The notes under the pieces are model-generated. The model searched no databases. It was not told the origin of the DNA and worked only from the letters and a program-made list of their open reading frames with translations. DNA of 64,000 nucleotides from Streptomyces capitiformicae (GTDB lineage: Bacteria; Actinomycetota; Actinomycetes; Streptomycetales; Streptomycetaceae), in the NCBI RefSeq assembly GCF_002214185.1, contig NZ_CP022161.1, forward strand, positions 7,943,486 to 8,007,485, read 5' to 3'. The stretch's first letter is position 1. Every line of letters starts with the position of its first letter. Below, one piece after another: positions 59,258-64,000 of the stretch. The position numbers and the translations under genes were made by a program.

Positions 59258-60550
59258 TCAGAGTTCCAGCGCGCGCAGTACCAGTCCCGACGCCGGCTTC
59301 GGGCCGAAGGACGTCGACTTGCGGGGCATCTTGATGCCCTGGCGGGCCAGGTCGCGTACGACCTCCTCGCGGACCGGGTGCATCAGGACGGCCGTGCCGC
59401 CGTCCCGTTCCGCCTTCTCGACGGTGGCCGCCGTGTCGTGGATGTACGCGATGTGTGCCGGTGAGTCCTCGGGGATGTGCCAGACGTGGTGGAGGAGAGT
59501 GGCGTGCAGGACGGTCGCGTCGAGGGTGCGCCAGGCGGCCGGGTGGTCGGCGGGGATCGTACGGGCGAGGAGGTCCGGGTCCGGGTGGTCGATCAGATGG
59601 AAGGAGCCGTCGCCCGCGAGGAGGAAGGCGTTGCCTGCGGTGGCCGCGTCCGCCAGGGCGTCCAGGGCCTCGGGGAGCGGTACCGCCAGGTGTTGTACGC
59701 GGAAGAGGCCGTCCAGGGCGCTCAGGGCGTCGGCCACCGGCAGTTGGTGCAGCAGGCGGTGGATGGCGCGGACGCGCAGGGGGTGGCGGGCGGTGTCCAC
59801 CAGGAGGACCAGGCCGTAGTCCCAGGGGCTGGGCGTGGGGTGCTCCGCGCGTAGCCGCAGGTACGTCGCCCAGCGGTGGTGGCCGTCGGCTATGAGGGCC
59901 TGGTGGCGGGCGAGGTCCGACTGGATCTCGGCGAGATCGGCGGGGTCGGTGACCGCCCACAGACGGTGGCTGAAGCCGTCCTCCGTGGTCGTCGCGAGGA
60001 GAGGGGGGCGTTGCGTGGTGCGCTCGACCACGGCTGTCGCGCCGGTCGTGGAACGGTTGCCCCGGTAGGTGAGGAGCAGAGGCTCCAGGTTGGCGGAGGT
60101 GGCGCGCATCAGGGCCGCGCGGTCGGCGATGACGTGGGGTATGACGTCCTCGTGGGGGAGGACCACGCCGTCGGCGGGCTCCGAGAGACGCAGGGCGCCT
60201 ATGAGGCCGCGCTGGAGGATGGTGCCGTCGGCCTGCTCGTAGACGTAGAGGCCGGGCTCGGTGTCGGGGGCCAGGACGCCCTCGGAGAGCCAGTGGCGCA
60301 GGGTCTCGGCTGCTTGTTTGTTGCGGGCGTCGGGGGTACTGGCCTGGGGGAGTATCAGGCGGACGATGTTGTGCGGGTCGGCCGATTCGAGGTGGAGCAG
60401 ACCGTCCGGCCGTACGACCACGTCGTACGGCGGTGACGTCACGGCGGCCAGGCTGCCGACCCGGTCGGGGGCGTAGCGAAGGCCCCGGAACGGGGTCAGT
60501 TCGAGGCCGCTGCGCGCCGGGATCTCCTCCGCGGGACCTGCGTAGTTCAT
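59258..60550 (-). CDS. DUF1015 family protein
   Basis: 430 residues, the usual length. Conserved pieces: LTPFRGLRYAPDRVGSLAAV and TSPPYDVV near the N-terminus, NIVRLILPQ, GLIGALRLSEPADGVVLPHE, the family hallmark HQALIADGHHRWATYLRLRA, and DPDLLARTIPADHPAAWRTL followed by DATVLHATLL. The family is widespread (sometimes called SerC-like or HTH-linked) with no established reaction; the His-His in ADGHHR may be catalytic. The ATG at 60550 is divergent from the HAD gene across a region with three 12-bp repeats. From memory it often lies near the HAD, SCP2 and tlyA genes in Streptomyces, as here. Confidence 0.85.
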   Translation of the reverse strand: MNYAGPAEEIPARSGLELTPFRGLRYAPDRVGSLAAVTSPPYDVVVRPDGLLHLESADPHNIVRLILPQASTPDARNKQAAETLRHWLSEGVLAPDTEPGLYVYEQADGTILQRGLIGALRLSEPADGVVLPHEDVIPHVIADRAALMRATSANLEPLLLTYRGNRSTTGATAVVERTTQRPPLLATTTEDGFSHRLWAVTDPADLAEIQSDLARHQALIADGHHRWATYLRLRAEHPTPSPWDYGLVLLVDTARHPLRVRAIHRLLHQLPVADALSALDGLFRVQHLAVPLPEALDALADAATAGNAFLLAGDGSFHLIDHPDPDLLARTIPADHPAAWRTLDATVLHATLLHHVWHIPEDSPAHIAYIHDTAATVEKAERDGGTAVLMHPVREEVVRDLARQGIKMPRKSTSFGPKPASGLVLRALEL

Positions 60551-60605
60551 TGATGCATCGTATGTGTGTCAGTGGCATGCGCGATGATCGGTGGAAGCGA
60601 TCCAG

Positions 60606-60645
60606 ACCGATTGTTGACCCAACCGATTGTTGAACCGATTGTTGA
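60606..60645. repeat. Three copies of a 12-bp unit in the HAD promoter region
   Basis: ACCGATTGTTGA occurs exactly at 60606, 60622 and 60634 (spacings 16 and 12 bp), 25-65 bp upstream of the HAD start codon. It could be a multi-site operator or a slippage repeat. Confidence 0.85.
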
Positions 60646-60670
60646 TCGGCCGAGCGAGGAGCGGTGTGTA

Positions 60671-61699
60671 ATGAGCCAGCCAGTCAGGACGCGGCCCGAC
60701 GGCAGTGGGCAGGCCCTGAGCGAGGCGTACGACACGGCGCTGCTCGATCTGGACGGGGTGGTGTACGCGGGCGGGAGCGCGATCGCGTACGCCGTGGAGT
60801 CACTGGGTACGGCCCGTGCGGGGGGCATGCACCTCGCGTACGTCACGAACAACGCGCTGCGGACGCCCGATACGGTGGCCGCCCATCTCACGGCGCTGGG
60901 GATACCGACCGAGGCCGGTGACGTCATCACGTCGGCGCAGGCCGTGGCCCGGCTGATCAGCGAGCAGGTGCCGACCGGGGCGCGGGTGCTGGTCATCGGC
61001 GGCGAGGGGCTGCGGGTCGCGCTGCGCGAGCGAGGGCTGGAGCCGGTCGAGTCGGCGGACGACGATCCAGTGGCGGTGGTGCAGGGATACGGCGGTCCTG
61101 AGCTGCCCTGGGGGCGGTTCGCGGAGGCCAGCTACGCCATCGCGCGCGGGGTGCCGTGGTTCGCTTCCAACACCGACCTGACGATTCCGAGCGCGCGCGG
61201 GATCGCGCCGGGTAACGGGGCGGCGGTGCAGGTCGTGCGGACAGCCACCGGCGCGGAGCCGCAGGTGGCGGGCAAGCCGCTGCCGCCGATGCACCGGGAG
61301 ACGATCCTACGGACGGGCGCCGAGCGGCCGTTGGTGGTCGGGGACCGGCTGGACACGGACATCGAGGGGGCGTTCAACGGTGAGGTCGACTCGCTGCTCG
61401 TGCTGACCGGTGTGACCGACGGCGCGCAGCTGCTGGCCGCGCTTCCGCAGCACCGGCCGACGTACGTCGACGCCGATCTGCGGGGGCTGTTGACAGGGCA
61501 GCCGGAGGTCGTCGAGGCGGGCTCGGGCTTCCGCTGCGGTGGCTGGACGGCGACGGTCGGTGATGAGCGGTTGGAACTGGACGGCGAGGGTGGGGCGCTG
61601 GACGGGCTGCGGGCGCTGTGTGCGGCGGCGTGGACGGCGGCCGGAGAGGGTTCGTGCGAGCTGGACGGGGGGAAGGCGCTGGCACGGCTGGGGCTCTGA
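60671..61699 (+). CDS. HAD-superfamily phosphatase (NagD / 4-nitrophenylphosphatase-like)
   Basis: 342 residues. Motif I DTALLDLDGVVYAGG holds the nucleophile Asp and the general-acid Asp; motif II is HLAYVTNNALRTP, a cap domain follows, and the Lys lies in PQVAGKPLPPMHRETIL. Motif IV is RPLVVGDRLDTDIEGA. A C-terminal extension of ~80 residues follows (VVEAGSGFRCGGWTATVGDE), as in the actinobacterial branch of these HAD-IIA enzymes. They dephosphorylate small phosphate esters such as phosphoglycolate or nucleotides. The ATG at 60671 has GAGGAG upstream. Confidence 0.88.
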   Translation: MSQPVRTRPDGSGQALSEAYDTALLDLDGVVYAGGSAIAYAVESLGTARAGGMHLAYVTNNALRTPDTVAAHLTALGIPTEAGDVITSAQAVARLISEQVPTGARVLVIGGEGLRVALRERGLEPVESADDDPVAVVQGYGGPELPWGRFAEASYAIARGVPWFASNTDLTIPSARGIAPGNGAAVQVVRTATGAEPQVAGKPLPPMHRETILRTGAERPLVVGDRLDTDIEGAFNGEVDSLLVLTGVTDGAQLLAALPQHRPTYVDADLRGLLTGQPEVVEAGSGFRCGGWTATVGDERLELDGEGGALDGLRALCAAAWTAAGEGSCELDGGKALARLGL

Positions 61700-61853
61700 A
61701 CTCCTGTGATCGGAAGGGGTTCGAGCGGCCCTTGGGGTGGGTGCGCCTCGCCCAAGAGGCCTCGCGCCGTACGCCGGGGCCGTGTTCGTCGTACGCCCAC
61801 GCCCTCCTCGTGGCACACTCTTGCCGTCTTCGTGGACGCTATCGGGCAAAAGA

Positions 61854-61872
61854 AGAGGATAGGCTAACCTAA
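61854..61872 (+). promoter_or_regulatory. Iron box (DmdR/IdeR type)
   Basis: The core TAGGCTAACCTAA (61860-61872), with AGG at 61856-61858, matches the 19-bp consensus TTAGGTTAGGCTAACCTAA at 16 positions. It lies 4 bp before the GTG of the FecCD remnant, so the promoter must overlap it and the message may be leaderless. Iron-loaded DmdR would repress. Confidence 0.75.
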
Positions 61873-61876
61873 CTGG

Positions 61877-62553
61877 GTGTTGGTCGACAGTCCCCCGGAA
61901 CCGAGCGCGGAGACCGCCCCCGCGCCCCCAGAGCCGCCGGGCGATGCGTGCCGTCGGTCTCGTCGTGGCCCTCGCGATCCTCGTCCTGGTCGCGCTGGCG
62001 AGCATCGGGATCGGCGCGAAAGAGCTGTCGCTGGAGCAGGTCTGGCACGGACTGTTCGACGACACGGGGACGTACGGCGACGTCGTCGTCGGGGAGCGGA
62101 TCTCGCGCACCCTCCTCGGGCTGCTCGCCGGCGCCGCCGTCGGTCTGGCCGGTGCCGTGCTGCAGGCGCTCACCCGTAATCCGCTGGCCGACCCGGGTCT
62201 GCTCGGCATCGCGGGAGCGTCGGCCGCGGTGGTCACCGCCATCACCTACGTCGGTGTCACCTCGCTGACCGGGTATGTGTGGTTCGCGTTCGTCGGCGCG
62301 GCGGCGGTCGGGGCGCTGGTGTGGTTCCTCGGCGGCAGCCGGGGGGCGACGCCCGTACGGCTCGCCCCCGCGGGCACGGCGATCAGTGCCGCGCTCTACG
62401 GCTACTCCAGGCCGTGATGATCATGGATGACGCGGCGCTCTCCAAGATGCCTTCGGGGCCGACCAGCTGCCCGTCGGTGTCGTCACCGGCGTACTCGGCG
62501 GTGTCTGTCTGCTGTGGCTGCTGGTCACCGAGCGGAAGGCCAGGCGGATATGA
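61877..62553 (+). pseudogene. Fused remnant of two FecCD siderophore permease genes
   Basis: The GTG at 61877 begins LVDSPPEPSAETAPAPPEPP. A frame change near 61940 leads into the first FecCD permease (AVGLVVALAILVLVALASIG, RISRTLLGLLAGAAVGLAGA, LGGSRGATPVRLAPAGTAIS). After ALYGY one base is missing, and LQAVMIMDDAALSKM follows. At ~62450 the sequence jumps to the C-terminus of a second permease: FGADQLPVGVVTGVLGGVCL and LWLLVTERKARRI, stop 62551-62553. The last half of permease 1 and nearly all of permease 2 (roughly 1.5 kb expected) are gone. Neither protein can function. The ATPase that follows is intact. Confidence 0.8.
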
Positions 62554-62597
62554 AGGCCGGGGCGGATATGAACGAGAACAACCTGAGGAGCAGTACT

Positions 62598-63422
62598 GTG
62601 AACCGCCTGTCCGCCGAGAACGTCACCCTCGCCTATGACCAGCGGGTCATCGCCGAGCAGCTGTCGGTGGAGATCCCCGACAACTCCTTCACCGTGATCG
62701 TCGGCCCCAACGCCTGCGGCAAGTCCACGCTGCTGCGCGCCCTTTCGCGGATGCTGAAGCCGTCCCGGGGACAGGTGCTGCTCGACGGGCAGGTCATCCA
62801 GTCGATGCCCGCGAAGAAGGTCGCGCGGACGCTCGGCCTGCTGCCCCAGTCGTCGATCGCGCCGGACGGGATCACGGTCGGCGACCTCGTCGGACGCGGC
62901 CGGTATCCGCACCAGGGGCTGCTGCGGCAGTGGTCGACCGAGGACGAGCGGATCGTGCGGGAGTCGATGGAGTCGACGGGGGTCGCCGAGCTGGCCGACC
63001 GTTACGTCGACGAGCTGTCCGGCGGTCAGCGCCAGCGCGTGTGGATCGCCATGGCCCTCGCCCAGCAGACCCCGCTGCTGCTGCTCGACGAGCCGACCAC
63101 CTACCTCGACATCCAGCACCAGATCGACGTGCTCGACCTGTGCGCCGAGCTGCACGAGGAGCAGGGCCGCACGCTGGTCGCGGTGCTGCACGACCTCAAC
63201 CACGCCGCCCGCTACGCCACCCACCTCATCGCCCTGCGCGGCGGCTCGGTGATCGCCGAGGGCGCACCCTCCGAGATCGTCACGGCCGAACTGGTCGAGG
63301 AGGTCTTCGGGCTGCGCTGCCAGGTCATCGACGACCCGGAGACGGGGACACCGCTGGTGGTGCCGGCGGCACGCAAGGCACGTACCAAGGCCGAAAAGGT
63401 GGCTGTTACAGAAGCTTCCTGA
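62598..63422 (+). CDS. Iron-siderophore ABC transporter ATP-binding protein
   Basis: 274 residues of the FepC/FecE type. Walker A is VIVGPNACGKSTLLRALSRM, followed by a Q-loop in LGLLPQSSIAPDGITVGDLV, GRGRYPHQGLLRQW (typical of FecE), the signature DELSGGQRQRVWIAMALAQQ, Walker B LLLLDEPTTYLDI, and the switch His in VAVLHDLNHAARYA. The start is uncertain: the ATG at 62550 overlaps the old permease stop, but the GTG at 62598 (VNRLSAENV) has AGGAG 7-8 nt upstream, which I favour. With both permeases deleted it has no local membrane partner; it may serve another system or be idle. Confidence 0.88.
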   Translation: MNRLSAENVTLAYDQRVIAEQLSVEIPDNSFTVIVGPNACGKSTLLRALSRMLKPSRGQVLLDGQVIQSMPAKKVARTLGLLPQSSIAPDGITVGDLVGRGRYPHQGLLRQWSTEDERIVRESMESTGVAELADRYVDELSGGQRQRVWIAMALAQQTPLLLLDEPTTYLDIQHQIDVLDLCAELHEEQGRTLVAVLHDLNHAARYATHLIALRGGSVIAEGAPSEIVTAELVEEVFGLRCQVIDDPETGTPLVVPAARKARTKAEKVAVTEAS

Positions 63423-63753
63423 GGCGGAACAGGTCCTTCAGGCTCGCCTCCAGCTTCACCCGGCCCGCGCCCCAGGCCTTGGCGAAGTTCAGCTCGCCGC
63501 TGACCATCGCGACCAGGTCGTCGCCGGTCATGGTCAGCCTGATCTCGGCCTTCTCCGGCGGCGGGCCCTGGAGGGTGTCCAGCACCTCGATGCCGCCGTC
63601 CTTGAGGCGACCGACGAAGGTGACGTCCAGGTCGGTGATACGGCAGCTCAACGACCGGTCCAGGGCGGCGGCAGCGCGCACGTCCCTGTCGGCGTTCCGC
63701 ATGTTGTCCGAGAGCTTGTCGAGTGCGGCGCGGCACTCCTCAATCGTGGCCAT
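63406..63753 (-). CDS. SCP2 sterol-binding domain protein
   Basis: 115 residues: ATIEECRAALDKLSDNMRNA, LSCRITDLDVTFVGRLKDGG, PPPEKAEIRLTMTGDDLVAM, then VSGELNFAKAWGAGRVKLEA. This is the single-domain SCP2/SCPx lipid-binding fold, cytoplasmic. The ATG at 63753 is chosen by homology; the frame is open to 63957 but that part is antisense to the next gene. Its 3' end overlaps the convergent ATPase gene by 17 bp. Ligand unknown. Confidence 0.83.
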   Translation of the reverse strand: MATIEECRAALDKLSDNMRNADRDVRAAAALDRSLSCRITDLDVTFVGRLKDGGIEVLDTLQGPPPEKAEIRLTMTGDDLVAMVSGELNFAKAWGAGRVKLEASLKDLFRLRKLL

Positions 63754-63796
63754 CGCGAACGACGGTACCCCAGGGCTTCGAGGTAGCGTCTGGGCA

Positions 63797-64000
63797 TGAG
63801 CGACTCTTTGCCCGAGGCCGAGGCCCGGGTGGAAGCGGCGATTCCGGAGGGTGACACTCCGGATACGGAGACTGGTGTTGCGGAGGGCGTGACCGAACCC
63901 GAGTACGACCCCGCCGCCCCGGCCCCGCTGAACGTGCCCCGCGCCGCCACCGGCCACCCCGAGGTGGACGCGGCCCTCGAGCGGCTGGTCGACGCCGACC
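63797..64000 (+). CDS. Conserved hypothetical protein, partial at window end
   Basis: The first 68 residues run off the window. MSDSLPEAEARVEAAIPEGD, an acidic Glu/Thr/Pro-rich N-terminus, is followed by PAAPAPLNVPRAATGHPEVD and AALERLVDAD, where a helical domain begins. From memory this short protein sits between the SCP2 gene and tlyA (rRNA methyltransferase) in Streptomyces. It is divergent from the SCP2 gene, 43 bp apart. No function known. Confidence 0.7.

Noticed and set aside
57228..60578. Very long minus-strand open frame (over 1100 codons) across the repeat protein and DUF1015 genes
   Set aside because: It is antisense to the RDD-repeat gene and only stays open because GAC/CGN repeat codons and high GC exclude stops in other frames; the translation is low-complexity Val/Thr and Pro/Arg with no domain.
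61854..61872. Iron box considered as a Zur site
   Set aside because: The core TAGGCTAACCTAA fits the DmdR/IdeR consensus far better than the Zur 15-mer, and the genes are siderophore-type.

Overview
The window is high-GC actinobacterial DNA, almost certainly from a Streptomyces chromosome. The grounds are GC-rich third codon positions, frequent GTG and TTG starts, GGAGG ribosome sites, an SsgA-like sporulation protein, HrdA, GlnR, Zur, SoxR and DmdR-type sites, and leaderless promoters. From memory, the order ABC exporter, hrdA, dnaG, reductase, dgt, nasA, nirBD, ppdK, dus, glyS, znuACB-zur, uppS, recO resembles the SCO2463-SCO2510 stretch of S. coelicolor. This looks like core chromosome, not a biosynthetic cluster or a prophage.

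Layout. 0-9.7 kb: half of a heterodimeric ABC exporter, the sigma factor HrdA, a coiled-coil protein, primase DnaG, an FAD reductase, a dGTPase-like HD protein and a CbiX-type chelatase. 9.9-14 kb: a DUF218 protein, a secreted protein and the assimilatory nitrate reductase NasA. 14-18 kb: a gamma-glutamylcyclotransferase-like protein, a decayed HTH gene, a luciferase-like oxidoreductase, a permease/TIGR03943 pair and an SsgA-like protein. 18-23.6 kb: a membrane-anchored ECF sigma factor with a very long acidic Asp-Pro tail, a SoxR-box flavin reductase, a class F sortase with a probable substrate, and a broken TauE/SafE exporter. 24-28 kb: the nitrite reductase operon. 28-31 kb: an SDR, then a decay zone (kinase fragment, Nudix hydrolase, IS701 remnant). 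31-43 kb: ppdK, a ROK regulator with two divergent glycosidases, a pyruvyltransferase-like protein, dus, an MFS exporter and a truncated AraC regulator. 43-49.6 kb: small stress and regulatory genes (SRPBCC, CGNR, VOC, TetR, aldo-keto reductase), a DUF4394 secreted protein and a phosphodiesterase. 49.8-56.8 kb: glyS, znuACB-zur, uppS, recO. 56.86-57.2 kb: the last ~60 nt of a 23S rRNA, a complete 5S rRNA and the rrn terminator. 57.2-64 kb: an Arg/Asp/Gly-repeat protein, a DUF1015 protein, a HAD phosphatase, an iron-box siderophore importer with deleted permeases, an SCP2 protein and a partial gene.

Shared logic. NasA and the NirBD operon lie 12 kb apart but carry the same GlnR-like four-box site at exactly the same distance from their start codons, so nitrate and nitrite reduction should respond together to nitrogen status. 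ZnuACB and Zur form a self-contained zinc loop. A SoxR box, an iron box and several palindromic operators mark other stress-responsive units.

The most unusual points are: (1) a REP-like intergenic repeat present six times at gene 3' ends, with a related hairpin inserted in the dead TauE gene; (2) a 23S tail with no 23S body, abutting recO, which is either an rrn-linked rearrangement or an assembly join; (3) two FecCD permease genes fused by deletion; (4) the ECF sigma factor whose tail is built from tandem repeats; (5) the ~390-residue RDD/RGG repeat protein directly behind the 5S rRNA.
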